From CAYMZZ01 sp047600605 (GTDB lineage Bacteria > Bacteroidota > Bacteroidia > Chitinophagales > Chitinophagaceae), in NCBI GenBank assembly GCA_047600605.1, contig JASGKK010000001.1, positions 62,001 through 126,000 of the forward strand: a DNA stretch of 64,000 nt, given 5' to 3'. Under the pieces are notes generated by a model. That model was given only the letters and a program-made list of their open reading frames with translations, was not told the DNA's origin and did no database searches. Below, one piece after another: positions 18,222 to 27,962 of this stretch. Position 1 is the stretch's first letter; each line of letters begins with the position of its first letter. Both the position numbers and the translations under genes were made by a program.

Positions 18222-19403
18222 ATGAGACGACTAATAAATAATTGCCTGGCTGGCTTCCTGCTGCTGACGGTGGCTTCCTGTACCCGCATGGAGCTGGGAC
18301 CATCCGAAAATGATGGAATTGCTCCAGGTCCTGTCAGCCTGCCTGTTGTAGAGAATCTCAATGGTGCGGTGAGTATCAGCTTTACGCCACCATCTGACCC
18401 TGATCTGGCCTATGTAAAGGCACGGTATACTACCAAAGACGGAGTGGTACGAGAAAATAAAGTGAGCCGTTACTCCAATAAAATAAAACTGGAAGGTTTT
18501 GCCGATGAAAGCAGTTATGTGGTAACACTGAATGCGGTGGACCTGGGCGAAAATGTGTCATCGCCCATAGATGTGACTGTAAATCCGTTGAAACCGGTTT
18601 ATCGTATTGCCTTCGACAGCCTCAGGACGGCTGCTGATTTTGGCGGATTGAATGTGAGTTTCAAGAACCCGACAGAAGCCAGCCTGGCTATTGTTGTGCT
18701 TACCAACGATTCGTTGGGCAAATTCACACCCTGTTACACACATTATACTGATCTGCGTTCCGGCAACTTTACAGCCCGCGGTTTTGCAGCAGTGGAACGT
18801 AAGTTTGGTGTGTTTATCCGTGACCGCTGGGGCAATGTTTCCGATACGCTGCTGACTACGATCACCCCTTTCTTTGAAGAGCAACTGGATCGTACCAAAA
18901 TGCGTGGTTACTCTTTACCTACCGATGCTGCGCTGGGGTATTCCGGTACATTCGCCGGATTGTTTGACAACAATTTCAGCATGACTTCTTATTACCACAG
19001 CAGTGGTGCCACCGGCATGCCGCAGTGGTTCACCTTCGATATGGGAGTAGAGGCTAAGTTGAGCCGGATGGTATTTTACCTGAAACCCGACCGCACTAAA
19101 TATTATGATGAGCATAGCCCCAAAGAGATTGAGTTGTGGGGTTCCAATGCACCCAATCCCGATGGTAATTTCGATAATAGCTGGACCCTGCTGACTACGT
19201 ATAGTATGCAGAAGCCTTCCGGTTTGCCACAGGGATCACCACTTACACAGGCCGATATCAATTTTATTGAAGAAGGCATTACAGTACCATTTCCCGTAGA
19301 TGCGCCCAAAGTGCGGCATATCCGTTTTAAAACACTGAAGAACTGGGGCAATACTGTATATGTATATGTGTACGAAATCAAAATGTTTGGTGATTCAAAT
19401 TAA
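18222..19403 (+). CDS. DUF4959/DUF5000-type surface lipoprotein
   Basis: A 393-residue lipoprotein (lipobox TVASC, Cys20). The layout matches the three-part family common behind SusC/SusD in Bacteroidota: a DUF4959 immunoglobulin-like domain (about 35-120), a DUF5126-like central domain (about 125-215) and a C-terminal DUF5000 discoidin-like domain (about 235-390) with LPTDAALG, PQWFTFDMG and IELWGSNAPNPDGNFDNSWT. Discoidin-type domains often bind glycans. It lies 40 bp after SusD in the same operon and is probably an accessory surface glycan-binding protein. Confidence 0.88.
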   Translation: MRRLINNCLAGFLLLTVASCTRMELGPSENDGIAPGPVSLPVVENLNGAVSISFTPPSDPDLAYVKARYTTKDGVVRENKVSRYSNKIKLEGFADESSYVVTLNAVDLGENVSSPIDVTVNPLKPVYRIAFDSLRTAADFGGLNVSFKNPTEASLAIVVLTNDSLGKFTPCYTHYTDLRSGNFTARGFAAVERKFGVFIRDRWGNVSDTLLTTITPFFEEQLDRTKMRGYSLPTDAALGYSGTFAGLFDNNFSMTSYYHSSGATGMPQWFTFDMGVEAKLSRMVFYLKPDRTKYYDEHSPKEIELWGSNAPNPDGNFDNSWTLLTTYSMQKPSGLPQGSPLTQADINFIEEGITVPFPVDAPKVRHIRFKTLKNWGNTVYVYVYEIKMFGDSN

Positions 19404-19425
19404 TCAAGTACTAAAACTGCAATTT

Positions 19426-20664
19426 ATGAAAAGGACAAAAAACAGTTGGGTCCTGGTGGCTGTACTGGCCGTATTGACCGGCTTTTTCTCCTGTTCCAAA
19501 ATGGATGAATATAAAGACGAATTTCAGAAAGGCGGTGAGATCATTTATGCCGGCGCTCTGGATACCGTCATTGCGCAATCAGGGTATAAACGGATTAACC
19601 TCAAAATGCTGTTGGGTAAAGATCCCCAGGTAGTGAAAGTAAGGGCTTACTGGAATGAAGGTGCCGATTCGCTGGAAATGGCGATCCAGCGCCCGCTTTC
19701 CTCCGACACCATCCATATGCTGATACCTGACCTGGCAGCCCGCAGCTATAGTTTTGCGGTGTATACCTATGATGAGAAAGGACATTCTTCTGTGGTGCGA
19801 ACAGCTTCAGGCATGGCCTATGGCGATGACTATGTAAATGCACTGGGTAATCGCACTATCCAATCAGTAGCACCCAACGCACGGGTGGATTCAATGATTG
19901 TGAAATGGAATGATGCCAACAGCGGGCAGATACTGACAGAATTAAGCTACCTGACTGCAGCCGGCGAAGAAAAAACTGTCATACTAAAATCGACTGAATC
20001 AATACTGGCTTTATCGGAAGAAGATTACCTGGGTGGCAGTGAACTGACTTATCGCTCGGCTTATCTGCCCAATGTCAATTCGTATGATACTTTTTGGGTG
20101 GTACAGCCTTCATCGGTTGTGCTCAATGCATTGCCGCCCTATGAAAGGCAGTTTGACAAATCGTTATTCAGGCGCATGCAGTTGCCCACGGATATAGGTG
20201 CCAGTCAGTATGCCACCTGGCCTATGACCAATTTGTGGAATGGATATGTGACCGGCACAGGTTACGCTACAGCGGTAGGTCCCACACCGGTATGGTTTAC
20301 GTTTGATATGGGCCAGTCGGCTAAGATCAACCGGTTTATTTACTGGCAGCCGATGGACCGGCTCTATAATCTGGAAGCAGTAAGGAGTTTTGAGATCTAT
20401 GGCAGCAATGATCCCAATGCAGACGGCAGCTGGGATAGCTGGACTTTCCTGCGTACCTGCGAAGCGATCAAGCCTTCGGGATCTGCCGCAGGTACCAATA
20501 CGGCAGAAGATATTGCTGCGGCGCAGGCGGGACATGAGTTTGTGATGCCTGCCAATATTCCCAAAACCCGTTATATCCGTATCAAAGTTCTCTCACACTG
20601 GGGAGCTACTGCCACTTTCCAGGCCATGGGTGAACTGACCTTTTTTACCAAAGACCGGCCATAA
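19426..20664 (+). CDS. DUF4998-type lipoprotein with C-terminal discoidin-like domain
   Basis: A 412-residue lipoprotein when started at ATG 19426. The frame is open further upstream, but only this ATG gives a proper signal peptide (MKRTKNSWVLVAVLAVLTGF) with lipobox GFFSC. The N-terminal part (MDEYKDEFQKGGEIIYAGALDTVIAQSG split over about 27-54) is typical of DUF4998. The C-terminus (about 260-410) repeats the discoidin-like pattern of the preceding gene (PTPVWFTFDMGQSAKINRF, FEIYGSNDPNADGSWDSWT). The two C-terminal domains are clearly related, which suggests paralogous surface binding domains. It is the last gene of the operon and is followed by a terminator. Confidence 0.87.
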   Translation: MKRTKNSWVLVAVLAVLTGFFSCSKMDEYKDEFQKGGEIIYAGALDTVIAQSGYKRINLKMLLGKDPQVVKVRAYWNEGADSLEMAIQRPLSSDTIHMLIPDLAARSYSFAVYTYDEKGHSSVVRTASGMAYGDDYVNALGNRTIQSVAPNARVDSMIVKWNDANSGQILTELSYLTAAGEEKTVILKSTESILALSEEDYLGGSELTYRSAYLPNVNSYDTFWVVQPSSVVLNALPPYERQFDKSLFRRMQLPTDIGASQYATWPMTNLWNGYVTGTGYATAVGPTPVWFTFDMGQSAKINRFIYWQPMDRLYNLEAVRSFEIYGSNDPNADGSWDSWTFLRTCEAIKPSGSAAGTNTAEDIAAAQAGHEFVMPANIPKTRYIRIKVLSHWGATATFQAMGELTFFTKDRP

Positions 20665-20702
20665 ATAAAGCAGATAGACAGGCCTCATTACCTGTTGTAG
20701 CG

Positions 20703-20730
20703 AGCCCCTGATTCTTCAGGGGCTTTATTA
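20703..20730 (+). terminator. Rho-independent terminator of the first Sus-like operon
   Basis: A perfect 9-bp stem, AGCCCCTGA (20703-20711) with TCAGGGGCT (20716-20724), around a TTCT loop and followed by TTATTA. It lies 38 bp after the stop of the DUF4998-type gene. Confidence 0.85.
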
Positions 20731-20906
20731 GTATAAAAGGACCGGAGTTGAAGGTAGTGGCTCAGTTTGAAAGATCGACAAAGACTATCTGCGTAAATCT
20801 GCACCATCAGCGGGAAACTTGAGGCTAAATAACGTTGAAACAGAATTGAGTTACCACCAGCAGGCAGTTTGAGGAAATTGTTTATAATTTTAATAAACTG
20901 TAACGA

Positions 20907-21638
20907 TTGCGCCACTCGTTTATCATATTGATTTTTATTCTATTTGTAGCCTGTACATCGGGTGGCAAAAGAAAATTATCCGATAAAGACTCAGTTCAAA
21001 TAAATGGCAATGTACATTTTGATACACTTCCCAATGGCCAGCGTATTCTAAACAACATCAATTCCTCTCTTTTTTATTATTATAAAGAAGTTGTAGGACC
21101 TGATACATTGACTGATGGCTATATTACCTGTTATGGGATTGACGACAGTATGAATTATTTTTACTTGCGCCATGGAGATACGCTTCGGCTTTTAAGCAAA
21201 GCACCCAGGTCTGTTTCGGCCTGGAGTATGGGGGTATTTGAAAAAGAGAAAGGAGGATTTTTATTGACAAGGATCGACAATGGCAACAGCGTCCCTGTGA
21301 GCTACCAGGTATTTAAAAAAAGCACCGGCAAGAACATTTTTGGGGAAGGGGTTGTAGTTCGCGATTACCGTGAGTTAGGAAATGACATTTTTTTTCTCTT
21401 ACATTCATGGGATGTACCAACTGGAAGAGACCCCATGTCAGCAACGGTTGACAGCATTTCCCTTTACAGTTTGAATAGCGGAAAGACAGAAACATTTCGA
21501 ATTGTATACAGGAAAAGCATGGAAATTAACTATTATACTATCAAGAGTTTGACAAGGACGAGCCTGGTAATTGAATGTTGGGACGGTTTTATGAGCGATA
21601 TGGAGGTACACCGGTTTGAAAGGAGGCGTAAGCGCTGA
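20907..21638 (+). CDS. Unknown lipoprotein
   Basis: A 243-residue predicted lipoprotein with lipobox LFVAC (Cys about 16). The frame is closed by TAA at 20901-20903, so the only start giving the full signal peptide is TTG at 20907. A shorter form from a later codon would lose the export signal. The mature part is beta-rich with repeats of aromatic and acidic residues (YYYKEVVGPDTLTDGYITCYG and similar), without a motif that I can name. It is flanked by terminators on both sides and so is probably transcribed alone. Confidence 0.6.
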   Translation: MRHSFIILIFILFVACTSGGKRKLSDKDSVQINGNVHFDTLPNGQRILNNINSSLFYYYKEVVGPDTLTDGYITCYGIDDSMNYFYLRHGDTLRLLSKAPRSVSAWSMGVFEKEKGGFLLTRIDNGNSVPVSYQVFKKSTGKNIFGEGVVVRDYRELGNDIFFLLHSWDVPTGRDPMSATVDSISLYSLNSGKTETFRIVYRKSMEINYYTIKSLTRTSLVIECWDGFMSDMEVHRFERRRKR

Positions 21639-21687
21639 CAGTAAATATTGGAAAGTAATTCTTGAGTTATTACTCTGAAAACAGGGA

Positions 21688-21720
21688 GGGCGGTTGCCCC
21701 TATGGGGTAACCGCCCTTCT
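21688..21720 (+). terminator. Probable terminator hairpin
   Basis: A 13-bp GC-rich stem, GGGCGGTTGCCCC (21688-21700) with GGGGTAACCGCCC (21704-21716), with one G-T wobble and a TAT loop, then TTCT. It lies 50 bp after the unknown lipoprotein gene. Confidence 0.75.
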
Positions 21721-21903
21721 GCGTAGGCTCTAGGCCGCAGCCCAAAGCAGTACAAAGTTGATTTTTTTTTCTGAACAGGCAAATTTTTTATTAGCAGGTT
21801 GCTAAAGGATAGAAAACCATTTAGTTAGTATGTATGACCAGATCGCCAGAAAGGTAGTGTGTAAATTAATCACTGGCCGCATCCATAAACAGGAGGAAAT
21901 AAA

Positions 21904-22371
21904 TTGCTGTACTTAAAGATCCTGGTTCTGCGATACACATTTTTAATAATAATTTTTACCGCTTGCCTTAAACAACCTTCTGTCTGTACTACTTGGGAGA
22001 TTGACCATATCTTATCAGATGTGAAAGGTAAATCCGAAAAACTGGCATCTCATAGCTCTGTGAGACAATTAATAAAGCAGGGCGAGGCAAATCTGTCTTT
22101 TTTAATAGAAAAATTTCCGGATACAACGCTGTCTGTGGTATATTCCAGTTGCTGTAATCGCTATCTCACCAGAGGAGAACTGGCGGTGATCATAGCAGAT
22201 CATATAGAGAGGATGCCCTACTTTCTGCTTACAGGAATACAAAACTGCACCCTGACCTTCTGCCCGGACAATCCTAATAATATCGAATATTACCTGGATG
22301 CAGTTAAAGGACGGGAAGAAATGAACAGGTTTATAAAAAAATACAGGAAATGGGTGAATGAGAAAAAGTAG
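21904..22371 (+). CDS. Unknown exported small protein, possible lipoprotein
   Basis: A 155-residue protein with a hydrophobic N-terminus (about 1-20) ending in IIFTAC, a plausible lipobox. The start is TTG at 21904, preceded by AGGAGG 7 bp upstream, an unusually good Shine-Dalgarno sequence for this phylum. The mature part has four further cysteines (CTT, CCN, CTLTFC) and a helical C-terminus (EEMNRFIKKYRKWVNEKK). No family is recognised. It is an isolated gene between non-coding gaps of 120 and 195 bp. Confidence 0.6.
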   Translation: MLYLKILVLRYTFLIIIFTACLKQPSVCTTWEIDHILSDVKGKSEKLASHSSVRQLIKQGEANLSFLIEKFPDTTLSVVYSSCCNRYLTRGELAVIIADHIERMPYFLLTGIQNCTLTFCPDNPNNIEYYLDAVKGREEMNRFIKKYRKWVNEKK

Positions 22372-22566
22372 GGCAGGCAGGAAAACAAAGAATCTATTTA
22401 AGAACAATTCCTTTACTCTCAGTTATTTATAAAGCGCTTTTCATTATCAGAGATAACCCGAACTGTTAAATTCAAACGCCGTGATAAAATAGATTATTTT
22501 AACAGCTATATTTATTCAGATAATAATCACGATAAGAATACCCGAACCAATCGCAATCAGAAGTAT

Positions 22567-23433
22567 ATGAAACATATCTTCACTGTTATTGTTTTCCTGA
22601 CTGGTACTGTCGGGCTATATGCACAGGAAATGCCGGGCATTCAGTACCTGAAAGGTAAAATCAAAGGCCGGGTTTATTATGCCCAGGTGCAGGGCAACGA
22701 GGTCCGATTATTTAAAATGGGAGGCTATCTGGATAAAGCAGGCACCGGTTTTTCTATTATAAGTATTGATACGCTGCAACAGCAGTCCAATGCTGTGTTT
22801 GCCAACGCGAAAACGCAGATGCGAAGGGAAGGGGATGTATATGAAGTAACAGTACAGGGCAAAAAAGAAAATCAGCTTGAGCTTAAACCAGCAGATGCTG
22901 AAAAAGTAAAAGCTGATATCAATAACGGCTATTATCTTAAGAATTATTTTGCCATGGCAGATGAACTGAATGCTGAGTTTCAAATGCAGCATTATAGTTT
23001 CAGAGGCGGCTTTTGGTCCTGGCGCACTATGCATGACGAATATAAAAGACAGGATATAGACCAGTTCAGAAAGAATACAGATGCATATTTGCAGCAGATC
23101 AAAGACAGTGTGGGCAGGCTGCACACCACATACGAAAACCTGACTGGTACGCTGCTGGAAAAAATGTCTACTCTTGAATACAATACCTTGCTGGATGGAG
23201 TGAAACAATTGCCGGCAGAATGGGCAGGCACCAGCCTCTATTTTTCTACTATCATACATGAAGTATCTGCCAAACGCCCGGAGTTTTTCTTCCGGCTGGC
23301 ACAGGACCTTCCTGTTTCGCAACGTTCTCTTATCTTCTATTCTGCCAGCAATAAGAAAGAGGTAAAGGATAAACTGCGTGAAGTAGAAGCCGACCCGGCC
23401 ATTAAGAGAGCATTCTTTGGCGGTAAGAAGTAG
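22567..23433 (+). CDS. Unknown secreted protein
   Basis: A 288-residue protein with a clear signal peptide (MKHIFTVIVFLTGTVGLYAQ, cleavage near residue 20). The mature sequence starts with a short beta-rich part (about 25-120) and continues as mostly helical segments (about 130-285) with many charged residues, for example YKRQDIDQFRKNTDAYLQQI. I do not recognise a family or catalytic motif. It is probably periplasmic. It converges on the leftward esterase gene across a gap with pyrimidine-rich repeats of the TTTACCTTACACCTT kind. Confidence 0.65.
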   Translation: MKHIFTVIVFLTGTVGLYAQEMPGIQYLKGKIKGRVYYAQVQGNEVRLFKMGGYLDKAGTGFSIISIDTLQQQSNAVFANAKTQMRREGDVYEVTVQGKKENQLELKPADAEKVKADINNGYYLKNYFAMADELNAEFQMQHYSFRGGFWSWRTMHDEYKRQDIDQFRKNTDAYLQQIKDSVGRLHTTYENLTGTLLEKMSTLEYNTLLDGVKQLPAEWAGTSLYFSTIIHEVSAKRPEFFFRLAQDLPVSQRSLIFYSASNKKEVKDKLREVEADPAIKRAFFGGKK

Positions 23434-23510
23434 TTATTGAGGCGAAACGAATACATGCTTAAGCGAATAGTCTACTTTTTGCCATATCCCTTTACCTTAC
23501 ACCTTCTGCA

Positions 23511-24422
23511 TCATTTGAGATATTTATCAAACCAGTCTGCAAATTTCTCCAGTTCAGCACTGGCATCTGGCCAGCCATGTTCTGCATCTTTTTTGATAAG
23601 TAGTGAATAAGGCACACCTGCTTTTTTTAGTTGTTCACAAAAGCTTACTGATTGCTGCAATGGTACCACAGGGTCTTTATCTCCGTGTGTAATAATGATA
23701 GGGGCATCACCTGCATTGACCTGGTAGATCGGCGAAATGAGACGAATGATTTCTGCTTTTTCTGTGGCAGATACCGCAACGTTTTTTTTCAGACTGTCAT
23801 TCCATGCTTTAAAATCAAATGCAGCTACCAGGTTGGTTTGCTGTAATATTTCATCATTTGCAGCAATGGAGAAGCCGGGGAAACCAAAATTGAGAAAATC
23901 GGTAGGTGGAAATAATACAGCCGCTGCCTGCACCCGCCCTGATATGCGGTCTACCGGATCTGGGGCACCGGCATCAGCGCTATCGTCGAGAGTGGCGGCA
24001 AGCAAAGAAAGATGACCACCCGATGAGCCTCCTGTGATGCCAATATGAAGACTGTCTACGCCCAGTTGACGGCTATGATAACGGATATAACGTACGGCAC
24101 GCTGCACATCTTTTATCTGCTCATTGATAGTATACCTGGGCTGCGAGCCATGCATGACCAGAAATATGGTATAACCGCGCTTTAGATAAATATCTGACAC
24201 GCCGGCAAAGAAGGACGCATCTTCCGGAGAAGAACGCCAGAAACCACTTACTACCTGTATAAGCGCTTTGCCGTTGCTTTTGTGAACAGGAGATAATTTG
24301 AATAAAGTAAGGGCCATACCGTCCTTGTGTCCATAAATGATTTCCTGCCAGGGCAGATTGTTTTGTGCAGACGATGTGATGTATAAAAGAGTAACGAGAA
24401 TAAGGCTGTAAAAGGATTTCAT
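23511..24422 (-). CDS. Secreted alpha/beta-hydrolase (esterase/lipase-like)
   Basis: A 303-residue exported alpha/beta-hydrolase of the carbohydrate-esterase/BD-FAE-like group. The signal peptide ends near TSSAQ (residue 19). The catalytic triad can be placed: nucleophile Ser in GITGGSSGGHLS, Asp in ITHGDKDPVVP, and His in KDAEHGWPD. The substrate could be a feruloyl, acetyl or other small ester on plant glycans. It is upstream of the AraC gene 24482 in the leftward direction of transcription, with 59 bp between, so AraC and esterase may form one unit. Confidence 0.88.
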   Translation of the reverse strand: MKSFYSLILVTLLYITSSAQNNLPWQEIIYGHKDGMALTLFKLSPVHKSNGKALIQVVSGFWRSSPEDASFFAGVSDIYLKRGYTIFLVMHGSQPRYTINEQIKDVQRAVRYIRYHSRQLGVDSLHIGITGGSSGGHLSLLAATLDDSADAGAPDPVDRISGRVQAAAVLFPPTDFLNFGFPGFSIAANDEILQQTNLVAAFDFKAWNDSLKKNVAVSATEKAEIIRLISPIYQVNAGDAPIIITHGDKDPVVPLQQSVSFCEQLKKAGVPYSLLIKKDAEHGWPDASAELEKFADWFDKYLK

Positions 24423-24481
24423 GCGGGGGCTTTCTTCAAAAATGCGGCATTCCTTTCCTGTGCACTGCTAAAAAAACGACA

Positions 24482-25333
24482 TTATTCTATCGACTGATGA
24501 TCCGTCGTGGCAATCCCGAGCAGTTGTTCAGGCGATTGCCGCTCCCGCAATTCATATGCCTGCGGTGAAAGACCGGTTAACTGACGGTATTCGGCCGCCA
24601 TATGCTGGTAATTGCTGTACTGGCAGGCATAGGCTATATCTGTCCAGCGGAGACCAGGATTTTGCAACTTATACAAATAGGTCTTTTCAAAACGGACAAT
24701 ACGCTCAAATAGTTTGGGTGAAATACCGATTCGGTCTTTAAATATGCGTTGAAACTGGCGGGTGCTGGCGAAGGCAGTCTGGGCCAACCGGTCGATACTG
24801 ATGGTATGGTCCTGCAGGATCATACCGGCCGCCTTATCTACGAAGTGTGCCGCTTTTATCCCTGTACTTTTATTTTTTATCTGTTCTGCAAAACTATCCA
24901 GGACGTAAATCATATCTGTATAGGAAGCAGCGGCAGCCAGTTGTTCATTTACGGATCTGATCTGGCTGCCAAATATGGCTTCTGCATCTGTAAATGTATT
25001 GATCAGTAAATGAGGGCTGATACCGGTGAGCCGGTACAGTCCTGCAGGAGTGAAAAATATCTGTACGGTAAGGAAATGGTTACCTGTAAGATGGCGTATA
25101 CTAGCCTCCAGTTGCTGACCGCTCAATAAGACCTGTGGCGCATTTAGAAGAAACGAGCCGTCGGGTTTACAGATACGTTCCTGGCCAAAAGGATAGAATG
25201 CCAGACAAAACTGCGGACCGGGTGGGAAAAATTTAACCTGCTGCTGTTTAGCATCAAACCTGAAATGTACAATGCGATAATAATGCACATATTCACGAAG
25301 ACCGGGAGCCGGTGCAAATTTTTTTAATAGCAT
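24482..25333 (-). CDS. AraC-family transcription regulator
   Basis: A 283-residue regulator. The N-terminal part (about 1-150) resembles the DUF6597-type sensing domain common in Bacteroidota AraC proteins (LREYVHYYRIVHFRF, FFPPGPQFCLAFYPFG). The C-terminal helix-turn-helix pair (about 180-270) has ISIDRLAQTAFASTRQFQRIFKDRIGISPKLF split across the first motif, and RWTDIAYACQYSNYQHMAAEY for the second. It is divergent from another AraC-type gene at 25436 with only 102 bp between, so the two may share control elements. The likely target is the adjacent esterase gene. Confidence 0.92.
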   Translation of the reverse strand: MLLKKFAPAPGLREYVHYYRIVHFRFDAKQQQVKFFPPGPQFCLAFYPFGQERICKPDGSFLLNAPQVLLSGQQLEASIRHLTGNHFLTVQIFFTPAGLYRLTGISPHLLINTFTDAEAIFGSQIRSVNEQLAAAASYTDMIYVLDSFAEQIKNKSTGIKAAHFVDKAAGMILQDHTISIDRLAQTAFASTRQFQRIFKDRIGISPKLFERIVRFEKTYLYKLQNPGLRWTDIAYACQYSNYQHMAAEYRQLTGLSPQAYELRERQSPEQLLGIATTDHQSIE

Positions 25334-25435
25334 TATCTCAATTTAATCTTTTTAACAATTCAGCGGATAAAGGGGCTGATGAGTGGAAACATTTACATTA
25401 ATTAAATACTTACCTTGTACACATAACTGGCCATT

Positions 25436-26482
25436 ATGAAAAAAAAGAACGTGACCTATCGCGAGCAGGGAAAGGTATATCACTCCGATACCTGCGAGCC
25501 ATTGATACAGGCATGGCAGGCCGGCAAGGTGCAACTGGAAGCCTGGGCCCGGCTCAGTTATCCGGGTTATCTAATGGAAGAGCATGTGCTGAAAGGTATT
25601 AATACCATTGGCCACTGGGATGCACAGTATCCGCAGGAATGGGGACTTGACTGGCACCGCAATGAAGGTATCGAGATCACTTTCCTGGAAACAGGCAGTA
25701 TGGCTTACTCGCTCGAGGAAGATCAGTATACATTGATGCCGGATGATTTTACGATAACACGCCCCTGGCAATTGCATAAGGTAGGAGAACCTAATATTGG
25801 TGCGGGCCGTCTGCACTGGCTTATACTTGATGTAGGTGTACGCCATCCGCACCAGGAGTGGAAATGGCCTTCATGGATACTGCTGAATAAAACTGATCTC
25901 GAGGATCTTTCCAAAATGCTGCGTCAGAATGAGCAGCCGGTATGGAAAGCCAATACCGAGATCAAACGTTGTTTTACGAAAATAGCCCAGCTGGTGAAAA
26001 TGGATAAGACGGCTCATAATGAATCGTGGGTAGCTATTTATGTAAATGAGTTGCTGTTGCATATCCTCAGCCTCTTCAGGCAGGGCGCCTTTCAGTATAA
26101 TGCAGCGCTCACCGACAGCATCCGTACGGTAGAGCTGTTCATCCGCGATCTGGTCAATACCTATTACGAACCCTGGACACTCGACTCCATGGCGGAGCAT
26201 TGTGGCCTGGGGGTTACCCGTTTTGTACATTATTTTCGCCAGTTGACCAATAGTACTCCCATGCAATACCTGACCCACCTGCGGGTGGAGGCAGCTGCAA
26301 CAAAACTATTGCAATCACCGGCGGCCCAAATCAGCGATATCAGTTACGAATGTGGCTTTACCAGTAGCCAGTATTTTGCCACTGTTTTCCGCAAACAGTT
26401 TGGCTGCACACCGGCAGCCTACCGTATGACAGGTCTGTCTGCCGGTCGTCCGGCATCTGCAGAAACGCATACCGGTCGTTAG
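25436..26482 (+). CDS. AraC-family regulator with cupin-like sensing domain
   Basis: A 348-residue regulator. The N-terminal half contains a cupin-like sugar-sensing fold (about 70-145; EGIEITFLETGSMAYSLEEDQYTLMPDDFTITRP in pieces). The C-terminal AraC DNA-binding domain (about 225-330) has LDSMAEHCGLGVTRFVHYFRQ and QISDISYECGFTSSQYFATVF. The start is ATG at 25436. It opens a rightward run of sugar-uptake genes (MFS, SusC, SusD, isomerase) and is the likely activator of that locus. Confidence 0.92.
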   Translation: MKKKNVTYREQGKVYHSDTCEPLIQAWQAGKVQLEAWARLSYPGYLMEEHVLKGINTIGHWDAQYPQEWGLDWHRNEGIEITFLETGSMAYSLEEDQYTLMPDDFTITRPWQLHKVGEPNIGAGRLHWLILDVGVRHPHQEWKWPSWILLNKTDLEDLSKMLRQNEQPVWKANTEIKRCFTKIAQLVKMDKTAHNESWVAIYVNELLLHILSLFRQGAFQYNAALTDSIRTVELFIRDLVNTYYEPWTLDSMAEHCGLGVTRFVHYFRQLTNSTPMQYLTHLRVEAAATKLLQSPAAQISDISYECGFTSSQYFATVFRKQFGCTPAAYRMTGLSAGRPASAETHTGR

Positions 26483-26669
26483 TAAATCATTGCGGCAATC
26501 CTTATTCTCCTGATCATTCTGCCTGTTTGATCTTATTCAGTGAAATTAATTTTCGCTTCCGGGCTGCCATACGGCCGGGCGGCCGATGTATAATTTTATT
26601 CAATGAAGCTTTGTGAACAGGCAACTCAACAGTGCTGGATAATATTGTAGAGTTAAAGATTGCCTGCTT

Positions 26670-27941
26670 ATGTCGGATCTGATTAATCGCAAAAGGCTCT
26701 TCCTTGCCTGTTCGCTGGCCCTTGTGGTGACAGCGCTCACGTTTTCAATAAGAGCTAACCTGCTCGGCACGCTCGGTGCTCATTTCCTGCTCAACCCACG
26801 CGAAGTGGGAGAGATTGCTTCGGCCGCTTTCTGGGGTTTTACCATTGCCATGTTTATTGGCGGACCGTTATGCGATGTGCTGGGCCTGGGCCGTATGTAT
26901 CTGCTGGCCTTTGCAGCCCATCTGGCAGGCATTGTGCTTACCATTTTTTCAAAAGACTACTGGCCTCTGTTTTTATCCACTTTGATGGTAGGCATTGGGA
27001 ACGGTTTCGTCGAATCGGCCAGCTATACCATGGTGAGCAGTATGTATACTGATGATAAAGCCAGAAAGATCAACGACTGGCATATCTGGTTTCCGGGAGG
27101 TATTGTAATAGGGGGCCTTATTACCTGGTTGCTGACCAAATGGAATGTAAACTGGCAGTGGCAAATGGCCGTTATGATTTTGCCCACGCTGATATATGGT
27201 TACTTATTTCTCGGTCAAAAATTCCCCCGGTCAGAACGTATCAAACTCAAAATATCTGCCAGAGAAATGCTGCGAGCCTGCCTCAGCCCACTTTTCATTT
27301 TCATGTTGCTGTGTATGCTGCTTACTGCTGCCACCGAGTTGGGCACCAACCAGTGGATTGCAGAATTGCTCGCCAATGTAGGAGTACCTTCTATTTTACT
27401 GCTCGTATTTATCAATGGTATCATGGCCATTGGCCGGGCCAATGCCGGTTTGCTGCTCAAGAAAGTATCCCCGACCGGATTACTCCTGTTTTCAGCCATA
27501 TTCTCTTTTGTGGGATTGATCTGGCTCAGTTATGCCAGCGGGTATGTTTCATTTGTGGCAGCCGGCATTTTTGCTATAGGTATCTGTTTTTTCTGGCCTA
27601 CCATGATCGGGTTTGTTGCCGAGAAACTGTATAAAACCGGTCCTATGGGGTTATCGCTCATGGGAGGATTTGGGTTGCTGTCTACAGCATTGGTGCTCCC
27701 CTTTATGGGAGAGATTTATGCAGAGCAGTCAGCCAAAGCCACTGTAGCACTTACAGCGTCCGGCCTGCCGGCAGATCAGTTAGCTGCACAGGCTGCGGTA
27801 GAAGCCGGTGCGGGTACACTACGCCTGGTATCCATTATGCCGGCTGTGCTCATTGTGGCATTTACTGGTTTATATTTTTATATGCGCCGGCGAGAACAAA
27901 AACAACATCATTTACCGGAAACTCTCAATACATCCATTTAA
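26670..27941 (+). CDS. MFS transporter, sugar-type
   Basis: A 423-residue inner-membrane major facilitator transporter with about 12 hydrophobic segments, starting with LFLACSLALVVTALTFSIRANLL. A central cytoplasmic loop follows helix 6 (LGQKFPRSERIKLKISAREM). Conserved-type residues such as GGPLCDVLG after helix 2 correspond to the family's GxLaDrxG motif. It lies 21 bp before the SusC gene and probably moves the sugar across the inner membrane after uptake by SusC/SusD. Confidence 0.93.
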   Translation: MSDLINRKRLFLACSLALVVTALTFSIRANLLGTLGAHFLLNPREVGEIASAAFWGFTIAMFIGGPLCDVLGLGRMYLLAFAAHLAGIVLTIFSKDYWPLFLSTLMVGIGNGFVESASYTMVSSMYTDDKARKINDWHIWFPGGIVIGGLITWLLTKWNVNWQWQMAVMILPTLIYGYLFLGQKFPRSERIKLKISAREMLRACLSPLFIFMLLCMLLTAATELGTNQWIAELLANVGVPSILLLVFINGIMAIGRANAGLLLKKVSPTGLLLFSAIFSFVGLIWLSYASGYVSFVAAGIFAIGICFFWPTMIGFVAEKLYKTGPMGLSLMGGFGLLSTALVLPFMGEIYAEQSAKATVALTASGLPADQLAAQAAVEAGAGTLRLVSIMPAVLIVAFTGLYFYMRRREQKQHHLPETLNTSI

Positions 27942-27962
27942 TCACTCTTTACAACATTGCTT

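Noticed and set aside
26571..26590. GC-rich CGGCCGGGCGGCCG motif between the AraC and MFS genes as a terminator
   Set aside because: The pairing is short and self-palindromic, no T-run follows, and it may just be a restriction-site-like sequence.
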